64,000 bases of DNA, from the NCBI GenBank assembly GCA_964247725.1, contig CAXTVM010000002.1, forward strand, positions 62,001 through 126,000, written 5' to 3'. The translations under genes and the position numbers were made by a program. The notes beneath the pieces were generated by a model. The model did not search any database and had not been told where the DNA came from. It saw nothing but the letters and a program-made list of their open reading frames with translations. Source of the stretch: Lichenicola sp964247725. GTDB taxonomy: Bacteria; Pseudomonadota; Alphaproteobacteria; Acetobacterales; Acetobacteraceae. Below are positions 42,807 through 51,519 of this stretch, in pieces (position 1 is the first letter of the stretch; every line of letters starts with the position of its first letter).

Positions 42807-45800
42807 TCAGTGCTGACGGGGCGGGTCGCGGTCCATCATCTCGGACAGGATGCCGCCGAGGCGGGCGTGGTAGTCGTCGCGGTTGTGCTCGGTCTCGATG
42901 CGGGCCAGCGCGCCGTCGCGGATGGAGCCCCACAGCTCCGCATCCTCGTACAACCGCACGACGCGGTCGGCGAAGCGGGCGGCGTCGTCGGTGCCGCCGG
43001 ACAGGATCTCGACCCCGTCGGTCCAGCCCACCTGTCGGCACAGCAGCTCGGTCGCCACCACCGGCAGCCCGTACGAGGCCGCCTCGTGCACCTTGAACGG
43101 GATGCCGCCGGCGAAGCGTGTCGGCGCCACGAACACCCGGTGGTGGTCGTACAGCGCGGGCAGGTCGCTCACCGCGCCGACCAGCTCGACCCGGCCGTCG
43201 CGCCCGAACGGCGTCATGTCGACGTGGCGGGCGGCGTAGCCGGCGATGGTGAAGCGCGCGTCCGGCGGCAGCCGGTCACGCAGCAGCGGCATCACCGCAT
43301 CCAAGAACCAGGTGAGGCTGTCGTAGTTGGGGCTGTCCTCCTCGTGGAACGCGCCCAGGAACAGCAGGCCTGCCCGCTGCGCCCAGTCGGACAGCGTCGG
43401 CGCCGGCTCCTTCATGTGACCGAGCACGGCGATGTTGGCGTGGCCGGCCTGCCGGACCAGTGCTGCGTCGCGCTCGTTCACGGCGACGATCTTCTGGCAG
43501 AAATAGGCGCAGGCGAGCTCCTCGCGGAGCATGGTCTCGAAGTCGCGCTCGAGGCCGAGCCCCAGCACGCGGGCCCGCTCGGCCGTGCGCGGCGCGCTGA
43601 TCGCCTCGGTGTCGAGCACCAGCCCGTGCTCGGGCAGGGACGACGAGCTGTCGCCCAGGATCGGCAGCAGCCGCTCCAGGTTGTGCGTGCGCCCGATCCA
43701 GACGATGTCGTAATAGCCGCCGCGCTCCTCGATGAAGCCCTGCAGCTGGTCGAGGCCGCGGTCATAGAGCACCTCAACCGTCTCGGGAAAGTCGGCCAGC
43801 GTGTCCATGATCGGGGCGGTGGTGGGAAAGATCGGATAGACGCCGACATGGTAGCCGAGCGCCGCCATCGCCCAGACGATGTCGTTCGAGCGCACGTAGC
43901 CGGAGCCCAGGTCGCGCATCGGCACGCGGTCCTCGATCAACAGGATGCGGCCGCGCCCGTCCTTAGGCGAGCGCGCGAACAGCGCGTTGCGCGGCCGCGG
44001 CGGCGACTTGTAGCGCAGCCAGTCGCGGTGCTTCTCGACGAAGATCTTGCGGTTGCGCTGGATCATCCGCGCCGAGCGGGCCGAGGTGGAGGAGCCGAAC
44101 TCGATGTGATGGATCACCACCATCGGGTCGTAGACCACGCGGTAGCCGGCCTTGCGCAGCCGCACGCAGAGATCCGTCTCCTCGTAGTAGGCCGGACGGA
44201 AATCGTCATCGAAGCCGCGCAGCTCCTTCAGCACCGAGGCTCGCACCATCAGGAAGGCGCCCGAACAGAAGTCGACGTCGCGCAGGAAGTTGGCCTCGGG
44301 CACGCTGGGATCGGCATCGCGCAGGTAGCCCGCGGTCGAACCGTCGCGCCAGACGATCGATCCAGCCTCCTGCAGCAGGCCGTGCGTGCGGATGAACTTG
44401 GCGCCGACCGCGCCGATGCGCGGATCGGACTGCAGCCGCTCGAGGGCGAGCTGCACCGACCTGAAGCCCAGCGTCACGTCGTTGTTCAGGTAGAGCACGG
44501 CCGGTCCGGTGACGTAGGGCAGCGCGGTGTTGCAGGCCTCGACGAAGCCGGCGTTGCGGTCGAAGCGGATCAGGCGGGCACCACGCACGTAGCGCCCGAT
44601 GCGGCGCGTCTCGTCGCGCGAGCCGGAATCGACCAGGATCAGCTCGATGTCGCCGGCATGGCAGCTGCGCAGCGAGGCCAGCGCGCTCATGGTCAGCGCG
44701 AACTGGTTGTGCAGCACGATGATGACGCTGACCGTCGGCTCGCCGGACACGGCGAAGTCGAGCCGGATGCGCGCGAACTGAGCCAGCGAGACCTCGGCCA
44801 TGCGCGCGAACAGCTGCTTGCCCTGCGCCTCCTGGACCGGGGCCGGGATCAGGCCGGCGGTCTCGGCGGCGCGCCGGGCCAGCCAGTGCGTAAAGGCGTC
44901 GGGGAAGTCGCCGCGCTCGATCTCGGCCTGCACCCGGAGCGAGCGGAAGTGCCCGACCAGGTCGACGTCGGCGTGCGGGCGGCGGCGCTCGGCGGCGCCG
45001 TGGCGTACGAAGTGCTCGTAGGTATTGCGGAACGCGCCGCCAGCGACGGCATCGAGCACGTCCGGATAGGTCCTGCCGTAGAACTGCTCGGAGAACCACT
45101 CCACCCCCTGGTAGAGCATCGGGCTCGGGTTGCACAGGAAGTGCTGCAGCGCGCAGCTCCACTGCCCGCGGTCGATCTCGTCCTGCACCTCCGGGTAGGT
45201 CCGCAGGTACCAAGCCGGATCGAAGTACCAGGACAGCCGCGCGCTGCTCCCGGCCCGGCAGCCATCGGTCAGGAAGCGCTCGAACGGGCCGCCCAGGCTC
45301 CTCTGCGCGGCGGCGCCCTCCTCAACGTTCTGCGCGTAGAGCTGCGGGTCGAAGAACCGGCTGGCCGACCGGTTCTCGGTGTCGCCGATCGTCAGGTAGT
45401 GATCGTAGCCGTTGAGGAGCTGCAGCCGGTCCAGCAGGCCGTGCGTGATGTCCGGGCTCCTGCTCAGGTAGTGCGCCTCGTCGAACAGCCAGTGGGGCGA
45501 GCGCCCGTGGTAGCCGTCGGTGCAGTAATGCTCGAAGCCGGACCGCGCGCCGCCGGCGGCGACATGCGCCGCCACGTCCGGATAGGCCGACAGGTACCAG
45601 GTCTCGTCAAAGAACATGTTCGGCGAATGGCCGAGCCTGCATCCGATCTCGAGGTGGTACTGTTCGGCGGTGGCGGCGAGCCCGGCGGCGATCGGCCCAG
45701 CCACTTCCGGATATTGCGCCAGGTACCAGTGCTCGTCGAACCGTTTCCAGACCGGCTGTCGCAACGGGGCAGGCTGCTCGTTGATCGGCGACCCGTAGGG

Positions 45801-45929
45801 ATGATGGACGATCTCGTCGATCCAGATCGCAACCGCCGTCGTTTCAGAGTCGTCCACCGCTGCGCTCCGTCCGTCAGCTCGTCCGGCAGGGGCCTGCCCG
45901 TCGAGCTCAACGTCAGACACGTAAAACAT
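42807..45929 (-). CDS. Large two-domain glycosyltransferase with repeated N-terminal modules
   Basis: A 1040-residue cytoplasmic protein. Residues about 35-360 contain about six degenerate units of the FDExWYLxxYPDV type, each ending in an HY/HF...G segment; several begin FFDETWYLSAYPDV or similar. A GT2 domain follows (about 395-640) with VSVIIVLHNQ, the metal-binding LYLNNDV and a later YYEETDLCVRL. The C-terminal part (about 650-1035) is a GT4-like GT-B domain with GGIPFKVHEAASYGLPVV. It probably adds two sugars. Start ATG at 45929, with no strong ribosome-binding site. GH4 follows 40 bp downstream. Confidence 0.9.
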   Translation of the reverse strand: MFYVSDVELDGQAPAGRADGRSAAVDDSETTAVAIWIDEIVHHPYGSPINEQPAPLRQPVWKRFDEHWYLAQYPEVAGPIAAGLAATAEQYHLEIGCRLGHSPNMFFDETWYLSAYPDVAAHVAAGGARSGFEHYCTDGYHGRSPHWLFDEAHYLSRSPDITHGLLDRLQLLNGYDHYLTIGDTENRSASRFFDPQLYAQNVEEGAAAQRSLGGPFERFLTDGCRAGSSARLSWYFDPAWYLRTYPEVQDEIDRGQWSCALQHFLCNPSPMLYQGVEWFSEQFYGRTYPDVLDAVAGGAFRNTYEHFVRHGAAERRRPHADVDLVGHFRSLRVQAEIERGDFPDAFTHWLARRAAETAGLIPAPVQEAQGKQLFARMAEVSLAQFARIRLDFAVSGEPTVSVIIVLHNQFALTMSALASLRSCHAGDIELILVDSGSRDETRRIGRYVRGARLIRFDRNAGFVEACNTALPYVTGPAVLYLNNDVTLGFRSVQLALERLQSDPRIGAVGAKFIRTHGLLQEAGSIVWRDGSTAGYLRDADPSVPEANFLRDVDFCSGAFLMVRASVLKELRGFDDDFRPAYYEETDLCVRLRKAGYRVVYDPMVVIHHIEFGSSTSARSARMIQRNRKIFVEKHRDWLRYKSPPRPRNALFARSPKDGRGRILLIEDRVPMRDLGSGYVRSNDIVWAMAALGYHVGVYPIFPTTAPIMDTLADFPETVEVLYDRGLDQLQGFIEERGGYYDIVWIGRTHNLERLLPILGDSSSSLPEHGLVLDTEAISAPRTAERARVLGLGLERDFETMLREELACAYFCQKIVAVNERDAALVRQAGHANIAVLGHMKEPAPTLSDWAQRAGLLFLGAFHEEDSPNYDSLTWFLDAVMPLLRDRLPPDARFTIAGYAARHVDMTPFGRDGRVELVGAVSDLPALYDHHRVFVAPTRFAGGIPFKVHEAASYGLPVVATELLCRQVGWTDGVEILSGGTDDAARFADRVVRLYEDAELWGSIRDGALARIETEHNRDDYHARLGGILSEMMDRDPPRQH

Positions 45930-46239
45930 TACGCGACGAGGTCGGTGTCGTGCAAGGCGGGACACCGGGCGCGCCTGCCGTCCGCCCGGGGACCCGGGGC
46001 CGATCAGAAGTCGGGTCGGCCTGCCGGACGCGACCACCCGCAGCCGGATCGGCCCGGGCACTGCTGTTTCTCCGACAGCCCGTCTTCAGCACTTTAAGTT
46101 CAAGCGACAGAATGGAATACCGGACATGATCTGGCACCGTAACAGCCGTGCGGATCGGCCTGCCAGGACTGCGCGGCTGCAGTGGCCGCGGCGCTGCGTG
46201 CCCGGCACCCAGGGCCATCCGCGGCGGTCCGGCGGCCGT
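45930..46239. other. 310-bp non-coding gap
   Basis: No frame here is convincing. The middle part (46080-46130) is more A+T-rich than its surroundings and could hold the promoter of the leftward glycosyltransferase, but no clear -35/-10 pair, terminator or RNA gene is seen. The gap splits the polysaccharide block into two likely transcription units. Confidence 0.4.
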
Positions 46240-47406
46240 TCAGGCCAGCCGCGAGATCGCCTGCACCACGCCCGGAACGTTCACCGTCCAGGGGTTGTGC
46301 GGGTAGTTGCCGCCCGACTGGTTCTGCTCGCCGAAGATGAAGCCGTAGTTGAGGTCGAGCGAGGCGAACATCCGCGCGTGGTTGCGGGCGAACACCGCGG
46401 TGCTCTCGATGCTGATGATGTTGGTCCCGGGTGCCGCAAACACCGCGTTGAACATCGCGGCCCCGCCGAGGCCGACGATGAAGCGGGCGTTGCTGAAGAT
46501 CCGCACCTGCTCGTCGAACGGCATCAGCTCCGGCTCGACCACCACGAAGCCCAGCCGCGCCAGCGTCTCGATCAGGTGGTCCTCGTTCTGCAGCGCGCGA
46601 TGCTGGCCGCCGGACTTCTGCGTGATGGTACGCCGCGACACGAAGATTTTGGCCGGCGTCTGCGCGTGGCCGCGGCCGTTGCAGCGCCCGACGATGTTGC
46701 GGAAGATCGCGCGTGCGGTCTCGTCGGGCACCAGGTCGATCATCGAGTACTGGTGCAGCGCGATCTCCGGGCAGAAGTAGGTCCGCCACGGCGCCTGCTC
46801 GATCAGCTTGTCGGGGCTGACGCCCATGAACGCCAGCAGGTTCTTCTGCCAGTCCGAGGGCGCGTAGCACAGGAAGTGCCCGACCTGGCCGGCGGCGACG
46901 AACGCGGCGGCGTTGGCCAGCCCGTTCAGCATCCACATCCCCCAGTTGGCCGGCTCGATCGGGCTGCCAAAGAAGATCGGCCCGTCGAGCCGGGTGACCG
47001 CTTCCGGGACCAGCCGGTCGAGGCTGACCCGGTAGCCGGGCCCGTCGCGGGTGATGTCGGGCACCACGTAGTCGTGCGGCGGCGGGTGATTAAGGTAGTG
47101 GCCGAGGCGGCCCTGGTAGTTGTCGATCTCCTGGCAATTGAACTCGCCGTCCCGGCCGATCAGCGCATGCAGGTGATGGAACCCGAACACGTACTGGTCG
47201 CGGTAGCGGCCGACGTGGGTCGAGTGGATCTCCAGCACGGCGTCGGCGGCGAAATCGAAGCGAACCCCTTGCGTCGACAGGTCGAGCGTCAGCGCCGGCA
47301 GCCGCAGCCGCCGTATGATCTTCCGCTGGATTTCGCTGAGGTTGGGACGGCTGACCAGCTCCGACGGCGCTGGGAGTCTGAGTATCTGATCACCGACGCG
47401 AAACAT
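46240..47406 (-). CDS. GT61-family (DUF563) glycosyltransferase
   Basis: A 388-residue protein. The C-terminal half shows KIFVSRRTITQKSGG, LMPFDEQVRIFSNARFIVGL, GAAMFNAVFAAPGTNII and ISIES, the conserved core of the DUF563/GT61 family, which includes xylosyl- and other sugar transferases. A second recognisable part is SPIEPANWGMWMLNGL. No membrane segment. ATG at 47406. It is downstream of kdsD (100 bp gap). The donor is unknown. Confidence 0.88.
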   Translation of the reverse strand: MFRVGDQILRLPAPSELVSRPNLSEIQRKIIRRLRLPALTLDLSTQGVRFDFAADAVLEIHSTHVGRYRDQYVFGFHHLHALIGRDGEFNCQEIDNYQGRLGHYLNHPPPHDYVVPDITRDGPGYRVSLDRLVPEAVTRLDGPIFFGSPIEPANWGMWMLNGLANAAAFVAAGQVGHFLCYAPSDWQKNLLAFMGVSPDKLIEQAPWRTYFCPEIALHQYSMIDLVPDETARAIFRNIVGRCNGRGHAQTPAKIFVSRRTITQKSGGQHRALQNEDHLIETLARLGFVVVEPELMPFDEQVRIFSNARFIVGLGGAAMFNAVFAAPGTNIISIESTAVFARNHARMFASLDLNYGFIFGEQNQSGGNYPHNPWTVNVPGVVQAISRLA

Positions 47407-47506
47407 AAGGCGCTGACTTCTCTGTCGCTGAGCGCAACCGCTCGTAATCGACGACCATATCCGGCACCCGGTCGCTGCGCTAGGCACGCCCGGGACGTCT
47501 CAAAAA

Positions 47507-48484
47507 TCAGGCGATCCGGGCGCGCAGCAGGTCGTGCACGTGCACCAGCCCGACCGGCACCTGCCCGTCGACCACGAACATGCAGGTGATGCGCGACGCG
47601 TTCATCTGCGCCAGCACCGAGACGGCCAGCGTGTCGCCACCGGTCGTCTGCGGCGCGGTGCCCATCGCCGCCGTGATGGGCCGATCGCGGAAGCTGTCCT
47701 GGAACGCGCGCCGCACGTCGCCGTCGGTCAGCACGCCGACCAGCCGGCCCTCTCCGTCCACCACGCCGGCGATGCCGAACCGCTTCGAGGTCATCTCGAC
47801 GATGCCCTCCGACAGCATCGCCGAGACCGGCACCAGCGGCATCTCGGGGCCCTCGTGCATCAGCCGTCGCACCTGCGTCAGCCGCAGCCCGAGCTTGCCG
47901 CCCGGATGGTAGCGGTTGAAGTCGGTCGCCGTGAAGCCGCGCCGCTCCAGCAGCAGCACCGCCAGCGCGTCGCCGGCGGCGAGCTGCATGGCCGACGACG
48001 TGGTCGGCGCCAGCCCGTGCGGACAAGCCTCCTCGGCGTCGGGCAGGAATAGCCCGATATCGGCCGCGCGGCCCAGCGCGCTGTCCGGCCGCGCCGTCAT
48101 GGCGATCAGCGTCACTCCGAAGCGGCGCGCGTACTCGACGATGTCGGCGAGTTCGGTGGTCTCGCCCGACCAGGACAGCGCCAGCACCACGTCGATCGCA
48201 CGCAAGCTCCCGAGGTCGCCGTGGCTGGCGTCGGCGGGATGCACGTAGTGGCTGGGCGTGCCGGTCGAGGACAGGGTGGCGGCGAGCTTGCGGCCGATGA
48301 TGCCGGACTTGCCGATGCCGGTAACGATCACGGTGCCCGCCGCCTGCTCGATCGCGTCGGCAGCCTGCGCGAACGCCGCCGCCAGGCCGCCGCCGAGCGC
48401 ATCGCGGATCGCCTGCAGGCCCCTCGCCTCGATCTCGAGGGTGCGGGCAACGCTGGCCGCGGTGCGCGCGAGGAGATCGGACAT
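47507..48484 (-). CDS. kdsD: D-arabinose-5-phosphate isomerase (KdsD/KpsF)
   Basis: This 325-residue enzyme interconverts ribulose-5-P and arabinose-5-P, the first step of KDO synthesis. The SIS domain (about 30-175) has VIVTGIGKSGIIGRKLAATL, the HPADASHGDLGSL loop with a conserved His, and LSWSGETTE. Two CBS domains follow (about 200-325), ending with ITCMFVVDGQVPVGLVHVHD. ATG at 48484 with AAGG 5 nt upstream. Repeat copy D lies between it and kdsB. Confidence 0.97.
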   Translation of the reverse strand: MSDLLARTAASVARTLEIEARGLQAIRDALGGGLAAAFAQAADAIEQAAGTVIVTGIGKSGIIGRKLAATLSSTGTPSHYVHPADASHGDLGSLRAIDVVLALSWSGETTELADIVEYARRFGVTLIAMTARPDSALGRAADIGLFLPDAEEACPHGLAPTTSSAMQLAAGDALAVLLLERRGFTATDFNRYHPGGKLGLRLTQVRRLMHEGPEMPLVPVSAMLSEGIVEMTSKRFGIAGVVDGEGRLVGVLTDGDVRRAFQDSFRDRPITAAMGTAPQTTGGDTLAVSVLAQMNASRITCMFVVDGQVPVGLVHVHDLLRARIA

Positions 48485-48513
48485 CGCTGCCTTATGCTCT
48501 CAAGAAGGAAAGA

Positions 48514-48630
48514 AAGGCCAGGGGCGCTGCCCCTGGACCCCGCTAGGGCCGGCGGCCCTAGGACCCGATTCCTTGAGAATGATTTCCAAAGGCGAGCCTC
48601 TGGCGGGGTCCAGGGGCAGAGCCCCTGGCC
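48514..48630. repeat. Intergenic inverted-repeat element, copy D
   Basis: This 117-bp element starts at AAGGCC and ends directly before the kdsB stop codon (48631). It nearly matches the reverse complement of copy A. It lies inside the leftward kds gene row, between kdsB and kdsD, so it must be transcribed if the row is one operon. Confidence 0.8.
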
Positions 48631-49347
48631 TCACTTTCTTTCCAGCGCCGCCCGCGCCGCTGCTAGGTCCGCTGGCGTATCGACGCCGAGCGGCACGTCG
48701 TCGACCAGGGCGGCGTCGATGCGCATCCCGGCTTCCAGCGCCCGCAGCTGTTCCAGGCGCTCGCGCCGCTCCAGCGTCGAGGGCGGCAGGGCGACGAAGC
48801 GCTCCAACGCGTCGCGGCGCCAGGCATACAGGCCGATATGGTGGTATAGCGGGCCGTCTCCCCACGGCACGGCGGCCCGGCTGAAGTAGAGCGCCCGGAA
48901 CCGACGGGGCCCGAGCGGGCTGCCGACCATCTTCACCACGCTCTCCGTCAGCGCTTCCCTCGGATCGGTGATCGGCGCCACCGCGGTCGCGAGCTCGACC
49001 GCCGGATCGTCGAGTAGCGCCGCGGTCTCGCACGTCACGCGGGGTGCCACCGTCGGCAGGTCGCCCTGCAGGTTGATGACGATCTGGTGCCGCCGCTCCG
49101 GGTCGACCAGCGCCAGCGCCTCGGCGATGCGGTCTGTGCCGGACGGGTGGCGGGCCCCGGTCAGCACCGCCTGGCCGCCGGCACGCCGCACGACATCGGC
49201 GATGCGCGGGTCGTCGGCCGCGACCACCACCGGGCCGAGCCCGACCTCCATGGCGCGGCGCCAGACATGGACGATCATCGGCTCGCCGGCGATCGGCGCC
49301 AGCGGCTTTTCGGCCAGGCGGGTGGAGCCGAGGCGGGCCGGGATCAC
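48631..49347 (-). CDS. kdsB: 3-deoxy-manno-octulosonate cytidylyltransferase
   Basis: This 238-residue enzyme activates KDO with CTP before transfer to lipid A or capsule. The core is IPARLGSTRLAEKPLAPIAG, VVAADDPRIADVV, SGTDRIAEAL, VINLQGDLPTVAP and AVPWGDGPLYHHIGLYAWRR. The start is uncertain: the GTG at 49347 lacks a ribosome-binding site and trims the first strand by a few residues, while the frame is open upstream through ATC codons. It lies 43 bp after kdsA. Confidence 0.96.
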   Translation of the reverse strand: MIPARLGSTRLAEKPLAPIAGEPMIVHVWRRAMEVGLGPVVVAADDPRIADVVRRAGGQAVLTGARHPSGTDRIAEALALVDPERRHQIVINLQGDLPTVAPRVTCETAALLDDPAVELATAVAPITDPREALTESVVKMVGSPLGPRRFRALYFSRAAVPWGDGPLYHHIGLYAWRRDALERFVALPPSTLERRERLEQLRALEAGMRIDAALVDDVPLGVDTPADLAAARAALERK

Positions 49348-49390
49348 GATGATGGAGAGAGAAGGGGAACGGTCGTCCCCGCCCGCGCCG

Positions 49391-50242
49391 CTAGACAGCG
49401 CCCTGGCCCTTCCGCAGCCGGTCGAACGCCAGCAGGTCCGCCAGCAGCGGCTCGAGATCGCGAAGTGCTACCATGTTGGCGCCGTCCGATGGAGCGCGGT
49501 CCGGGTCGGGATGGGCCTCGATGAACAGCCCGGCGACGCCGACCGCCACCGCGGCGCGGGCCAGCACGGCGACGAACTCGCGCTGGCCGCCGGAGCTGCC
49601 GCCCTGGCTGCCCGGCTGCTGCACCGAATGGGTGGCGTCGAAGATCACCGGCGCCCCGAACCGGGCCATGATCGGCAGGCCACGGAAATCCGATACCAGC
49701 GTGTTGTAGCCGAACGAGGTGCCGCGCTCGGTGGCCATCACGTTGGGGTTGCCGGCGCCTGTCACCTTGGCCAGCACGTGGGCCATGTCCCACGGCGCCA
49801 GGAACTGGCCCTTCTTGACGTTGACCACCCGGCCGGTCCGTGCGGCCGCGACCAGCAGGTCGGTCTGCCGGCACAGGAACGCCGGAATCTGCAGTGCGTC
49901 GGCCATCTCGGCCACCGGCGCGCAGTGCTCGCGTTCGTGCACGTCGGTCAGCACCGGCAAGCCGAGCGTGTCGCGGATGTCGGCCAGGATGCGCAGCGCC
50001 GCATCGAGCCCGACGCCGCGCGAGGCCTGCAGGCTGGTGCGGTTGGCCTTGTCGTAGGAGCTCTTGAACACGAGGCCGACGCCGAGCCGGCCGGCGATCT
50101 CGCGCAGCGTGCCGGCGCAGTCGAGGGCGTGGTCCCGGCTCTCGATCTGGCAAGGCCCGGCGATGATCGACAGCGGCCGGTCGTTGCCGAACGCGACGGT
50201 GCCCACGGTGACGACCGGATTGGGCGCAATGGTCTGGTCCAG
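49391..50242 (-). CDS. kdsA: 2-dehydro-3-deoxyphosphooctonate aldolase (KDO8P synthase)
   Basis: This 283-residue TIM barrel condenses arabinose-5-P with PEP to KDO-8-P. Family motifs are LSIIAGPCQIESRDHAL, FKSSYDKANRTS, LPVLTDVHE, IPAFLCRQTDLL, NVKKGQFLAPWDM, ERGTSFGYNTLVSDFRGL and FIEAHPDPDRAPSDGAN. No ATG or GTG suits the N terminus. A CTG at 50242 sits 9 nt after GAGGAG and gives exactly the expected length, so it is the best start. The frame also extends upstream without coding character. Confidence 0.95.
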   Translation of the reverse strand: MDQTIAPNPVVTVGTVAFGNDRPLSIIAGPCQIESRDHALDCAGTLREIAGRLGVGLVFKSSYDKANRTSLQASRGVGLDAALRILADIRDTLGLPVLTDVHEREHCAPVAEMADALQIPAFLCRQTDLLVAAARTGRVVNVKKGQFLAPWDMAHVLAKVTGAGNPNVMATERGTSFGYNTLVSDFRGLPIMARFGAPVIFDATHSVQQPGSQGGSSGGQREFVAVLARAAVAVGVAGLFIEAHPDPDRAPSDGANMVALRDLEPLLADLLAFDRLRKGQGAV

Positions 50243-50295
50243 GGCAGCAGGCTCCTCGCGGCGGGCCCGGCGCGGCGCCGGACCCTTACGCGAGC

Positions 50296-51411
50296 CTATA
50301 CGCGGATACGGGCGCCGGAAACGTGCCCGACCTCGGTCCAGGCGCCGTCGCCGCTGAGGAAGCGGGTGGGCGTCACCCGGCGGGGTGCGGCGATCGCCAG
50401 CAGCGCCGGCGCGTCGGCGGTGGCGACGATGCGGTGCACCAGCCCCGGACCCACGATCGCGACGTCGAGCGCGTCGAGCTCCATGCTCTCGATCGACAAC
50501 CCGGCCTCGGTGGCGAAGCTCGCGAGCTCGGTGGCGCCGGCGCTGGTCCAGCGCGACTGGCCGCGGGTGCTGAACTCCGGCAGCTCGTGGCTGTCGCGCA
50601 CCACGTCCAGCCGCACCGAGGCGTCGGGATGGCCGGCATAGAGCGCCACGCACTCGCCCGGCGACGGCAGCGCCTCGAACGACGAGGCCTGGGCGAACGC
50701 GGTCTCGTCATCAATGCTGTTCAGGCGGTAGATCGCCGGCTGGTCGTCGAACACGGCGCGCAGCAGGCGCACCACGGGCTCGCGGAACAGCAGCCCGGCC
50801 AGGCCGGTCAGCGCGCCCTTGAGCTTAGCCTGGTCCTCGGCCGCGCGCGGCGCGGTGGCGGTCTGGACGTTGGCGATGTCCTTCGCCGCCATGCCGTTCG
50901 GCGCCAGCACGTTGTGCAGCACCACGTAGCCGTTGCCGATCAGCTCCTGCAGCGCGGGCTGCAGCTCGGCCGGCGAGGCGCCGACCGACACGCGGCCGGC
51001 CAGCAGCTGCGCCGCGTCGACCCGGTCGGTCCAGAGCCCGCCCAGCACGGACCGGTTGCGTCCGGCGCCGGCGTAGCCGGTCAGCACCGCGTTGACCAGG
51101 TCGAGATAGGCTCCGGCCGACACCGCGACCGGCAGGTGCAGGTCGACGTCCTGCGGCTTCACGGTGATGAAGGGCAGGTAGCTCGGGTCGATCGGCCGGT
51201 CGAACCGGATCTCGAACCCGCAACGACCGTCGCCGAAGCCGACCTCTTCCAGGTCGGCGCGGTAACCGTCGGCGAACCCCTCGCCGATCATGTCGTGATG
51301 CAGGAACGCCCGCACGAGCGGGGGAGCGGTGTAGTCGCTGCCGAAGAGCCAGCCCACGGCCCCGTCGCTGTCGAGCCGGTCGATCGCGCCTCTAATCATC
51401 ACGCCGTTCAT
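50296..51411 (-). CDS. Unknown protein with the locus accessory segment
   Basis: This 371-residue protein has no signal peptide. Residues about 1-95 match the accessory segment (GAIDRLDSDGAVGW, then RADLEEVGFGDGRCGFEI). The remaining 270 residues match no family I recognise; they begin around AGRNRSVLGGLW, include LIGNGYVVLHNVLAPNG, and end in a beta-rich part around LSIESMELDALDVAIVGPG, RRVTPTRFLSGDG. That end could be a cupin-like or other jelly-roll fold, which is speculation. ATG at 51411 with GAGGA 6 nt upstream. It is between the tandem glycosyltransferase pairs and the KDO genes, all leftward, so a role in glycan modification is likely. Confidence 0.75.
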   Translation of the reverse strand: MNGVMIRGAIDRLDSDGAVGWLFGSDYTAPPLVRAFLHHDMIGEGFADGYRADLEEVGFGDGRCGFEIRFDRPIDPSYLPFITVKPQDVDLHLPVAVSAGAYLDLVNAVLTGYAGAGRNRSVLGGLWTDRVDAAQLLAGRVSVGASPAELQPALQELIGNGYVVLHNVLAPNGMAAKDIANVQTATAPRAAEDQAKLKGALTGLAGLLFREPVVRLLRAVFDDQPAIYRLNSIDDETAFAQASSFEALPSPGECVALYAGHPDASVRLDVVRDSHELPEFSTRGQSRWTSAGATELASFATEAGLSIESMELDALDVAIVGPGLVHRIVATADAPALLAIAAPRRVTPTRFLSGDGAWTEVGHVSGARIRV

Positions 51412-51519
51412 CCTGTTCCTCGATCCTCAGTGGTTGACAGGCAGCCGCGCTGAGAAGCCGCCCGCGCAGCTATTTCGGTCATGACCGCCTTATACAGCGA
51501 ACTGGCAGCAGTGCGATTT

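Noticed and set aside
42765..46097. A 1110-codon plus-strand frame opposite the giant glycosyltransferase
   Set aside because: It has no recognisable domains and is antisense to a gene with clear GT2 and GT4 motifs.
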